Of a stretch of DNA of 11,879 nt, positions 1-7,435 are shown piece after piece (position 1 is the stretch's first letter; each line of letters starts with the position of its first letter). Below the pieces are notes generated by a model. The model saw nothing but the letters and a program-made list of their open reading frames with translations, was not told the DNA's origin and did not search any database. A program made the position numbers and the translations under genes. This DNA is from Candidatus Saccharimonadota bacterium (GTDB taxonomy: Bacteria; Patescibacteriota; Saccharimonadia; Saccharimonadales; JACDFO01), in assembly GCA_013815785.1 (NCBI GenBank), contig JACDFO010000030.1, forward strand, positions 1 to 11,879, read 5' to 3'.

Positions 1-1
1 G

Positions 2-61
2 GTTATCACTAAGGGACAGGGCTTGGCTCCGCAGCCAAATTTGGAAAAGGAGCTCAGCTAA
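2..61 (+). CDS. C-terminal end of an upstream operon gene (partial)
   Basis: An open frame enters from the left edge and runs 19 codons to a TAA at 59-61. The visible tail reads VITKGQGLAPQPNLEKELS and is hydrophilic. The TAA shares its last A with the ATG of the next gene (TAATG), the same coupling seen again at 4597-4601. That repeat of the pattern is the main reason to treat this as a real gene end. In Gram-positive and CPR T4SS-like operons the gene before virB4 is often a small PrgI/VirB3-type membrane protein. That identity is a guess from position only, since too little sequence is present to recognise a family. Confidence 0.55.
   Translation, partial: VITKGQGLAPQPNLEKELS
46..52 (+). 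promoter_or_regulatory. Ribosome binding site of the VirB4-like gene
   Basis: AAAGGAG lies 8 bases before the ATG at 61, inside the last codons of the upstream gene. It is the clearest Shine-Dalgarno sequence in the secretion operon and fixes the VirB4 start. Confidence 0.8.
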
Positions 62-1974
62 TGGCATTCGGAAATAACAATACGCCTTCCGATCCGGTAG
101 CGTTGGCCCAGGCCCAGCGAATGCGCGAAGAACAAGAAGTCCAGGCCGCCTTCCAAAAGGGCATCACGGCGCTGCGTGACTTTATTGCCCCTAGCTCAAT
201 AGAGTTCCAGAGCGGCTTTTTCCGCATTGGCACACGCTATGGCCGGACATTCTACGTATATGGTTATCCGCGTCAGGTATTTACCGGCTGGCTCAGCAGC
301 ATGGTTAACGTCGACGAAGTCATGGACCTGAGCATGTTTATTTACCCAGTCGAAAGCCAGGTAGTACTCGAAAACTTGCGCAAAAAAGTTTCCCAATTGG
401 AGGCGGGACTGCAGATCGATGCCGAAAAAGGTCGTGTCCGTGATCCGGGCAAACAGGCGGCAATCGTTGACGCTGAGGAAATGCGCGACAAGCTGCAGGT
501 TGGCGAAGAGCGCTTTTTCCGCTTCGGCATGTATTTTACGATATACGGCAATAGCCAGGAGGAGCTAGACTTCGTCACTCACAAGGTTGAGTCCATGCTC
601 GGCCAGCAACTGGTTTATAGTAAGCCTGCCAGCGCTCAACAGGAGCAGGGGCTCAATAGTACGCTGCCACAATTTACGGACCAGCTGCAGATCCGACGCA
701 ATATGAACACCGGCGCCATGAGCACGACGTTCCCATTTACTTCCGCTGATCTGAGCCAGGACAATGGGATTCTGTACGGCATCAACATGCACAACTCCGG
801 GCTGGTTATATTTGATCGCTTCAGTCTAGAGAACGGCAATTCGGTGGTCTTTGCCAAGTCTGGCGCCGGCAAAAGTTTTACAGTTAAATTAGAAGCCTTG
901 AGGTCGCTTATGTTCGGTACCGAGATATTTATAATTGACCCCGAGAATGAATACCAGCGTATGGCCGAAGCCGTGGGAGGAGCTTATGTCCGTCTCAGCC
1001 TCAACAGCAACACGCGAATCAACCCATTTGACCTGCCACAAGTAGTTGATACTGAGGAGGCCGACAACGCACTCCGTAGCAATCTGATTACGCTCCATGG
1101 CCTACTTAGGCTCATGATGGGTGGAGCCCAGGCCCAAATGCAAAATGCCCAAGGTGCTGTTATGGCCCCAGCCCTGACACCGGTTGAAGAATCAGATCTT
1201 GATGCGGCGCTTATAGAGACTTACGCCCGAGCCGGAATAACTAACGACCCGCTGACGCACCGCTCACCGCCGCCGACGATTGCCGACTTGTATGACGTAC
1301 TGCTACACATGGGCGGCACCGGCCCACAGTTGGCTCAGCGGCTACGCAAGTACACCAGCGGTACTTTTGCCGGCATATTTTCCCAGCAGAGTAACATCAA
1401 TATAAATAATCCGATGGTTGTCTTTAATATCCGTGATTTGGAGGACGAGCTGCGGCCGGTCGCTATGTATATAGTTTTGAACTACATCTGGAATAAGACC
1501 AAAAGCGACCAGAAAAAGCGAATCCTGATTGTCGACGAAGCCTGGCAATTGATGAAATATGAGGACTCCGCGAACTTCTTGTTCTCTTTAGCCAAGCGAG
1601 CCCGCAAATATAACTTAGGCATCACCACCATCACACAGGACGTCGAAGATTTTATGGGCAGCCGGATGGGCCGAGCAATTGTCGCCAACGCCAGCATGCA
1701 GATACTGCTCAAGCAATCCACTAGTGCCGTTGATGTACTCAGCGATATATTCAAACTTACAAGTGAGGAAAAGAAACGCCTCAGCCAATTCCCGGTTGGG
1801 CAGGGCTTATTCTTTGCCGGCCAGAATCACGTCCATATCCAGATTGTCGCAAGCCCTACAGAAACCGGCCTTATTACTACCAACCCGCAGCAGATCCAGG
1901 CTATGCAATCTGGAGAGATCAACCAGCCACAAGGTACAATAGACCTTGATAATCGATTAACACCAGGTATGTAG
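61..1974 (+). CDS. virB4: VirB4/TraC-family type IV secretion ATPase
   Basis: This is a 637-aa VirB4-type P-loop ATPase that would energise assembly or substrate transfer of a T4SS-like machine at the inner face of the cytoplasmic membrane. Visible motifs are Walker A AKSGAGKS at residues 265-272, a family-typical IIDPENEY strand at 291-298, Walker B ILIVDEAW at 488-495 with D492/E493, and the downstream TQDVEDF motif at 525-531. The N-terminal 230 residues correspond to the shorter VirB4 N-domain. The whole protein is shorter than Agrobacterium VirB4 (about 790 aa), with a size like the compact Gram-positive/CPR versions. No transmembrane segment is obvious. The start is supported by AAAGGAG 8 bases upstream and by TAATG overlap with the preceding gene. 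It is the first complete gene of a four-gene co-oriented run that includes a cell-wall hydrolase, which supports a secretion role over a purely DNA-repair P-loop enzyme. Whether it moves DNA or protein cannot be told from here. Confidence 0.93.
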   Translation: MAFGNNNTPSDPVALAQAQRMREEQEVQAAFQKGITALRDFIAPSSIEFQSGFFRIGTRYGRTFYVYGYPRQVFTGWLSSMVNVDEVMDLSMFIYPVESQVVLENLRKKVSQLEAGLQIDAEKGRVRDPGKQAAIVDAEEMRDKLQVGEERFFRFGMYFTIYGNSQEELDFVTHKVESMLGQQLVYSKPASAQQEQGLNSTLPQFTDQLQIRRNMNTGAMSTTFPFTSADLSQDNGILYGINMHNSGLVIFDRFSLENGNSVVFAKSGAGKSFTVKLEALRSLMFGTEIFIIDPENEYQRMAEAVGGAYVRLSLNSNTRINPFDLPQVVDTEEADNALRSNLITLHGLLRLMMGGAQAQMQNAQGAVMAPALTPVEESDLDAALIETYARAGITNDPLTHRSPPPTIADLYDVLLHMGGTGPQLAQRLRKYTSGTFAGIFSQQSNININNPMVVFNIRDLEDELRPVAMYIVLNYIWNKTKSDQKKRILIVDEAWQLMKYEDSANFLFSLAKRARKYNLGITTITQDVEDFMGSRMGRAIVANASMQILLKQSTSAVDVLSDIFKLTSEEKKRLSQFPVGQGLFFAGQNHVHIQIVASPTETGLITTNPQQIQAMQSGEINQPQGTIDLDNRLTPGM

Positions 1975-1980
1975 AAAATC

Positions 1981-4599
1981 ATGAACACCGTATACGACCC
2001 AGAGAAGCAAAAAGACTTCGGTCCTGATGAATTGCGGGAAAAAGAAAATTCCGCCCACCGTATGGATGACGAGGAAGCGGAGCCGACTTCTCCAGGCGAA
2101 CTTGCAGCGCTTGATCAAATAGGGGCCGGCCATCGTGATTCGCCTGACACAGGAGTTGACGACAATATACACGACGAAAAGACTCCCAAATCTACAAATA
2201 TACACGGGGATGAAACCGAACAAGGCAATGATGAGTCAGACCCAGGCTTCAAATTCAGAAATGAAAAAAGGAAAGTCGACCTTAAGGGACTCGCGACTCG
2301 TAAAAGCACTATGATTGGCGGGGGAATTGTCGGTTCTATCGTGGGACTAGTTGTGGCTGCCTCGGTAGCCTTGCCTAGTTTTATGATTAACCATTTAAGA
2401 GAAATGATTTTGGGTAGAGTTTCACAAATACAGACTAACCAAAGTATCCGCTATAGAAGATCCAAGCTGCACAAAATTGGCGATGCCTTTTCAAAAAATG
2501 GAAGAATGGGCGGCAAAATTATTAGCGAGATGGAGTTAAAGGGCTATGAATTTGGCTTTGATGCGGAGACCAAGAATAAAATTACCGAGATAACCGCACC
2601 GAATGGTAGAAAAGTCAGTGGCGATCTTATTAGTGGGGAGATTAGCGACCACATGGAGAGACGCCATCCCCTTAGGACATCCCGCTGGAAAACCAAAAGA
2701 ATGGAGGCCTTCTATACCCGATATGGGATCAGTCGCACGTCCGTTGTGCGCAAAACTTCCAATGATCTCGCAGATCCAGATCGGACGGTAAATAAGAATT
2801 TGGCCGGTAGTGTATACGACAATGGGTACGATCCACGCATAATAGGCGATGAGCCAGCTCCAGATGATGAATCAGCAGACCAAAGGAAAGCGCGGGAGGC
2901 ACGCAACCAAGCGAGACGCGAGGTAGCTGGTAATAATGGAGCGTACGACAATACTAAAAACGAAATTAAAACTAATGGAACGCCCATATCTGCAATCGAC
3001 GATGAGTTGGCCAAGATATCTGACCAGATACCAGCCGGCGTCAATGAGGATGTGCTTCGGGCAGCAGAGAATATTGCAGACGGCGGCTCACTGGGTAGTA
3101 AAACGTGGTCAACTTTCAAAGGATTGGGTGCGGCCGATTTGCTGGACAAGGTCTGTACTATACAAAATAGGCTAAGAGGTGCACAAGTTGCAGCACGTAC
3201 CGCTCGGGCTGCAGGTATGCTGAAATACGCCATGGTTTTTGTGAGTGCTTCAGACGATTCCCGGACAGGCAATACCAACTCAAAGCTCATGAGTTCACTA
3301 ATGAAACGGATTACAAAGGTAGACAAGAATGGCAATAGTTTTGGCTCGTCACCAGCATTCAAATATGCTATGAGCGGGACTTTCGATAAGGACCAGAACG
3401 AAGGATTTAAAAGCAGTTACGGCGTGGATGGAAAGTTATCGGGTGTTTATGGTGGGATTAATAAAAGTGTCTCAGATATCCCGGGTATCGATAAATCCAA
3501 ATGCGGTATTTATCAAAATCCAGTATTTCAAATTGGGGCAGCAATTATTGAAATAGGATTGGGCATATTTACTGGAGGCGAAAGCGAAGTAGCAGTACAG
3601 GCTGGTAAAGAAGCTGCAAAGAAGGGTGTTAAAGAAGTTATAGAACAGGCAATTAAGAAGGTGGTTAATAGACAGCTTGTAAAATCATTGGCAAAGACAG
3701 CCGCGATTGAATTATCTTTCGAGGGGATAATGGCATTAACGCAAATGTATGCAGAAAAAAGCCTCAACTATAATTTTACAACCCAAGAAGTTGGCGGAGA
3801 ACTGAGTGGAATACTTATTGGTGGCGGGGGAACTGCGAATAAACAAAGAAGTTTAAAGGCCGGCTTCGTGCCAGCCACAACCGAACAATATGCAGTGGCA
3901 GAAGCAGAATATACCGCGTCGAAAGCAGAAGATCTAAAGACGCAAAGCTTGTATGCGAGAGTTTTTGATTATAACAACCCCGACTCTGTGGCGTTCAGCA
4001 CACTAGCGTCCATGCCTATGAGTATTTCTCAGGCTAATTCTATGTTTAGTAGTGGCTTAGCAACTCTTATTTCAAGCATAGCAAACTATCCCCAAACCCT
4101 CCTTGCTTCTGCCAGCACCGCTTTAATGGGCAAAAGCTACGCGCAGTCTGCTAACGAAGTGTCTTATGAAACATATGTAACGCAAGGTGACAATCCTACT
4201 GAAAGATTAGCAACCGATCCCGCAGGCAATGTTTTGCCTGTAATGCGCGCGGATATTGAGGCGATTGATCCAGAGACTAATATTCGTAATTTAATTGCGT
4301 CTGGCGATATAGATCCTACTACTCATGAACCGCTAAGTGAAGTGTTTAAGAATCATGTTAGTAATTGCGTGGAGGATATCGACATAATCTCACGTATTGA
4401 ATGGGGCAACTCTCAGGATCCTGCGGAAGATTGCCTAGCGAATTTGGAAACTACAAAAATGTTCAAAGCTCATCTGGCTTACATAGACATGATGGACGGC
4501 CTAGAAGCCGAGTTTGCACCAGAAGAGTTAACTAGTGGTAACTTCGATTCATTGTTGAGCCGCTACTACGAGCAAATGATGGGGGTTAGTCAAGGATAA
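1981..4599 (+). CDS. Large membrane-anchored protein of the T4SS-like operon, family not recognised
   Basis: An 872-aa protein I do not recognise. Residues 1-90 are very acidic and polar, followed by a basic patch (about 92-108) and one strong glycine-rich transmembrane segment at 111-131 (MIGGGIVGSIVGLVVAASVAL). By the positive-inside rule the N-terminus is probably cytoplasmic and about 740 residues lie outside. The outer part has weaker hydrophobic stretches near 515-533, 570-588 and 670-720, the last rich in Ser/Ala/Met. All four cysteines (392, 508, 796, 818) are C-terminal to the membrane segment and could form disulfides. It starts 6 bases after the virB4 stop with only a weak AGG 13 bases upstream, so it is probably translationally coupled to virB4. 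By gene order it occupies the place of the VirB6/PrgH channel subunit in Gram-positive systems. Its topology is not that of a classical multi-pass VirB6, so that is only a positional suggestion. Confidence 0.85.
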   Translation: MNTVYDPEKQKDFGPDELREKENSAHRMDDEEAEPTSPGELAALDQIGAGHRDSPDTGVDDNIHDEKTPKSTNIHGDETEQGNDESDPGFKFRNEKRKVDLKGLATRKSTMIGGGIVGSIVGLVVAASVALPSFMINHLREMILGRVSQIQTNQSIRYRRSKLHKIGDAFSKNGRMGGKIISEMELKGYEFGFDAETKNKITEITAPNGRKVSGDLISGEISDHMERRHPLRTSRWKTKRMEAFYTRYGISRTSVVRKTSNDLADPDRTVNKNLAGSVYDNGYDPRIIGDEPAPDDESADQRKAREARNQARREVAGNNGAYDNTKNEIKTNGTPISAIDDELAKISDQIPAGVNEDVLRAAENIADGGSLGSKTWSTFKGLGAADLLDKVCTIQNRLRGAQVAARTARAAGMLKYAMVFVSASDDSRTGNTNSKLMSSLMKRITKVDKNGNSFGSSPAFKYAMSGTFDKDQNEGFKSSYGVDGKLSGVYGGINKSVSDIPGIDKSKCGIYQNPVFQIGAAIIEIGLGIFTGGESEVAVQAGKEAAKKGVKEVIEQAIKKVVNRQLVKSLAKTAAIELSFEGIMALTQMYAEKSLNYNFTTQEVGGELSGILIGGGGTANKQRSLKAGFVPATTEQYAVAEAEYTASKAEDLKTQSLYARVFDYNNPDSVAFSTLASMPMSISQANSMFSSGLATLISSIANYPQTLLASASTALMGKSYAQSANEVSYETYVTQGDNPTERLATDPAGNVLPVMRADIEAIDPETNIRNLIASGDIDPTTHEPLSEVFKNHVSNCVEDIDIISRIEWGNSQDPAEDCLANLETTKMFKAHLAYIDMMDGLEAEFAPEELTSGNFDSLLSRYYEQMMGVSQG

Positions 4600-6713
4600 T
4601 GATACCAGTGCACCCTATCCAAATTGCCTATAAAGTCCGGTACGTATTGGCCGCGCTGTTATTTTTTTTAAGCATGAACGTATCTTTTTTGGGCCAGTCC
4701 AGTGCACTCGAGAACTGTTCACCAGAAAAACTGCGCGATCTCCAGGTCGCTATCATTAACTGTTCAGGTAATTCGGATTTATGTTCAACATCCATATCCC
4801 CTTTGCCGAGTGGATCAACTCTAGAGAGGGGTTCAAGCATTTATGTACTGGGCGATTCTCTAACGGTGGGCATGCGTGACAGCGGAGAACTGGACAAAAA
4901 ACTGCGTACGGCAGGATGGATACCTACCAAAATCAATGCGATAGGCGGTAAAGATTTGAAGTGGGGAATTGAGCAGGTAAATGCAGATAAGGCTCTCTTG
5001 GGTCCAGCGTCTAGTAATGCCATCTTGGTCGGACTAGGCACCAATAACCTTGGCAATGTGGTGAGCAGCGGCACAACGGAGCGCATTGAAGGTAGGGAAG
5101 AGATTCGTGGATGGATGCTCGAACTGATCGGTGCAGTTCAGTTGGCAAATCCGAATATTAAAATGTATTGGACGAATACATATGGTGAGGGCGAATACAA
5201 TAATCGGAGCTTATCGGTTGGCATGGGGATTATCAACGAAATTATTGCAGAGGTAGCCGCCGAAAAAAACATGACTGTGCTGCCCTGGGCAACAAGCACA
5301 GAAGCTGCCGAGTTTATTGGCGATAATGAAGTTCACCCTTACGGAGGTTATGCGCAGATGGCGGATTTCATTGTTGAGAAACTGGGTGAAACAGCCCCAG
5401 TCGATAATGGATCGACGAGCTGTTGTGTTGTAGGGGGCAGCGATGCTTCGTCCAACCAGGAAACTGTTTTCAAATTCTTTTTGTCTAAGGGGTATACTGC
5501 CGAGCAAGCAGCGGGCGTTATCGGGAATATGATTGGAGAGTCTGGGGTAAACCCATTAAAAATGCAGTTTGTCTATTCTTATGAAAATAGTAGCGGAGTG
5601 GACAAAAGTTTATTGGAGCCGAATGGTGACGTCAGGCTTGCGAACTTTGATGCAGTAGCAAGCCAGCTCGTGAATAAGGGTGTCGTCAACAAAGTTGCGG
5701 ATATTGGCTATGGTTTAGTGCAGTGGACTCCGGCGAGTAAAATGATACTAACATCTCAGAATGCCAGTATACCGAATGCGCAGATTGAAACAATTCAATA
5801 CCAGCTACAATTCCTGTGGGAGCAACTATCTGGCACTGGTTTAGGCGGTTCAGTAGTTAGCGAAAAAAGTGCCGGAGATAAAATGCTACTAACTACGACG
5901 GTCGAGGAAGCAGCGATAGCATTTGGACGCTGGTACGAACGGTTTCAAGATAGCGATAACCTGGGCAATAATCAGTATGTGGAGCGTGTCAGCGCTGCTC
6001 TAGAAGCCTATGATCGCCTTAAGGGAATTGATGTGCAAACCGTATCAAGTGGCGTCTCTTGCGGCTACAGCGTTGGGGTAAATGGCTGGGACTTACCCGG
6101 TGAGGGAGATCACCCCATGGCTTACTACTCGCAAATGAGAAAATCAAGTGCTCCAGATGATCCAGCGGTGCAAGGCTATTATGGAGATGAGCCTTACGGC
6201 GAGGGAACTATCGCGGGCTGTGGGTGTGGACCGACCTCTTGGGCTATGATTGTAACCACCCTTACCGGAAAAAAGGTTGAACCTCCTGAAGTCGCTAACT
6301 GGGCAGCTGAAAACGGATTACGTTCCGGGAGCGAGGCGTGTTCGGGATCTGCATGGTGGTGGACCGGAGTACCGGCAATGAGCGAAGCCCGATGGGGCGT
6401 AAAAGCCCGGCAGATTGCATTATCTGAAGCTGCCGATCAGTTGAAAGCCGGTAATCTTATACTGATCTCTGTGGGTGAAGGCAGTCCATTGTTATCAGAA
6501 GGGGGCGATGGACATTTACTCGTTATGCGTGCCGTAACAAGCGATGGACGTTATCTCTTTGCCGACACGAGTGACTCAAAAAGCAAACGAGCCAATGGAG
6601 GTGATAGTACAAATCCTGATCTTTTCAAGGAACTCGGCTCAAGCCGCACACCGCTTGACGCTGCCCAAGTTTCAAGCGGCCTTAATGCATTATTTGTAGT
6701 GGAGAAAATATGA
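4599..6713 (+). CDS. Exported three-domain cell-wall hydrolase (SGNH esterase + phage-type lysozyme + C39-like peptidase), VirB1-like
   Basis: A 704-aa secreted or membrane-anchored wall enzyme. Residues 1-36 are a signal peptide or anchor (hydrophobic core 15-31, possible cleavage after SSA at 36). Domain 1 (about 75-260) is SGNH/GDSL-like: GDSL at 85-88 with nucleophile Ser87, Gly116/117, GLGTNN at 145-150 and VHP at 245-247 with His246. It would remove ester groups, possibly O-acetyl from peptidoglycan. Domain 2 (about 285-475) resembles phage tail lysozymes, with GESGVNP at 313-319 and probable catalytic Glu314. Domain 3 (about 490-704) is a C39/papain-like peptidase with CGPTSWAM starting at Cys543, GHLLVM with His639 and FADTSD with Asp656. 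Cysteines at 40, 55, 62, 275, 276 and 488 sit mostly in the N-terminal and linker segments. The ATG overlaps the preceding stop as TAATG, implying coupled translation. In T4SS operons such enzymes (VirB1 type) open the wall for the channel. Action on a neighbouring host or recipient cell is an alternative. Confidence 0.92.
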   Translation: MIPVHPIQIAYKVRYVLAALLFFLSMNVSFLGQSSALENCSPEKLRDLQVAIINCSGNSDLCSTSISPLPSGSTLERGSSIYVLGDSLTVGMRDSGELDKKLRTAGWIPTKINAIGGKDLKWGIEQVNADKALLGPASSNAILVGLGTNNLGNVVSSGTTERIEGREEIRGWMLELIGAVQLANPNIKMYWTNTYGEGEYNNRSLSVGMGIINEIIAEVAAEKNMTVLPWATSTEAAEFIGDNEVHPYGGYAQMADFIVEKLGETAPVDNGSTSCCVVGGSDASSNQETVFKFFLSKGYTAEQAAGVIGNMIGESGVNPLKMQFVYSYENSSGVDKSLLEPNGDVRLANFDAVASQLVNKGVVNKVADIGYGLVQWTPASKMILTSQNASIPNAQIETIQYQLQFLWEQLSGTGLGGSVVSEKSAGDKMLLTTTVEEAAIAFGRWYERFQDSDNLGNNQYVERVSAALEAYDRLKGIDVQTVSSGVSCGYSVGVNGWDLPGEGDHPMAYYSQMRKSSAPDDPAVQGYYGDEPYGEGTIAGCGCGPTSWAMIVTTLTGKKVEPPEVANWAAENGLRSGSEACSGSAWWWTGVPAMSEARWGVKARQIALSEAADQLKAGNLILISVGEGSPLLSEGGDGHLLVMRAVTSDGRYLFADTSDSKSKRANGGDSTNPDLFKELGSSRTPLDAAQVSSGLNALFVVEKI

Positions 6714-7435
6714 CAAGTGTACGTATCAACCAGTCTGGGATTGCAAAGATATATGTACTGCTGGCAATAATTGCCGCAACGATTGGCTTGTTTATATTTG
6801 GAACACTCAAAAATAGTGATAGGGGTGTTGGCACTGGCAAGGAGTATAAGCCGCCCGATGGGCCAGCAATAATGAACGATTCCGAAGATCTATACCGTTT
6901 TATTGGCAACGATGCTCAATTTACGTTTATTCGGGCCGATGTTGCTGCATTTGCTCGACTGTCTTTTGATCCGTATAAGTCAGGCGAGATTGTTGCCGTA
7001 ATATTTAATGTTAAAAACACAGCCAGTATTGATAGTGACAAAATTACATTTGGCGGAAAGTATAGCGAGAGTAAAGACGATATAGAAGTAACAATTACTA
7101 AATTGCCGAATAACAGACTTAAAACGTCCATTACAAATAAAAAGACTGGCTTAACTATTGATTCTCAACTTCCATCGAACAGCAAGCGCAACCAGTTTAT
7201 TGGCATGCTCCCCCTGAAACAAACTGGCTACTCTGTTTCTTACCTAGCTACCAAAGATGCTTTTTATGTTACGCTGGCCGGGTCGGATATAAACCGTGAA
7301 TTAAACGAGGCAAAGGCAGTAATTATTAATGGCCTTGGCATTCAAAACTTAAGTGAAGAGGGTGTCTCGTTTGTGACTTGGGGCGCTAATGGCAATCCAA
7401 TTAGTGTGCCGAATCCTGACTTGGTTGCGAACTAG
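6710..7435 (+). CDS. Single-pass membrane protein of unknown function, last gene of the secretion operon
   Basis: A 241-aa protein not recognised. A short N-terminal tail is followed by one transmembrane helix at about 11-31 (IAKIYVLLAIIAATIGLFIF). About 210 polar residues follow, probably outside the membrane, with no cysteine and many alternating hydrophobic/polar runs suggestive of beta structure. The Gly-Lys-Pro-rich stretch 35-50 looks like a linker. The ATG overlaps the hydrolase stop as ATGA and GGAG lies 5 bases upstream (6701-6704), so both the start and operon membership are well supported. A bitopic protein with a small outer domain next to VirB4 and a wall hydrolase could be a VirB8-like scaffold or surface component. 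No sequence motif proves this. It ends convergently against recF, the two genes overlapping by four bases. Confidence 0.85.
   Translation: MTSVRINQSGIAKIYVLLAIIAATIGLFIFGTLKNSDRGVGTGKEYKPPDGPAIMNDSEDLYRFIGNDAQFTFIRADVAAFARLSFDPYKSGEIVAVIFNVKNTASIDSDKITFGGKYSESKDDIEVTITKLPNNRLKTSITNKKTGLTIDSQLPSNSKRNQFIGMLPLKQTGYSVSYLATKDAFYVTLAGSDINRELNEAKAVIINGLGIQNLSEEGVSFVTWGANGNPISVPNPDLVAN

Noticed and set aside
2712..3362. A 216-codon minus-strand open frame inside the 872-aa gene
   Set aside because: It is antisense to a long, well-placed operon gene, is Ser/Leu-rich as expected for a shadow frame, and has no motif or ribosome site.
61..7435. The operon as an integrative conjugative element
   Set aside because: No relaxase, integrase, transposase or direct-repeat attachment site is visible within the window. 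The left boundary is missing, so this is not excluded outside it.
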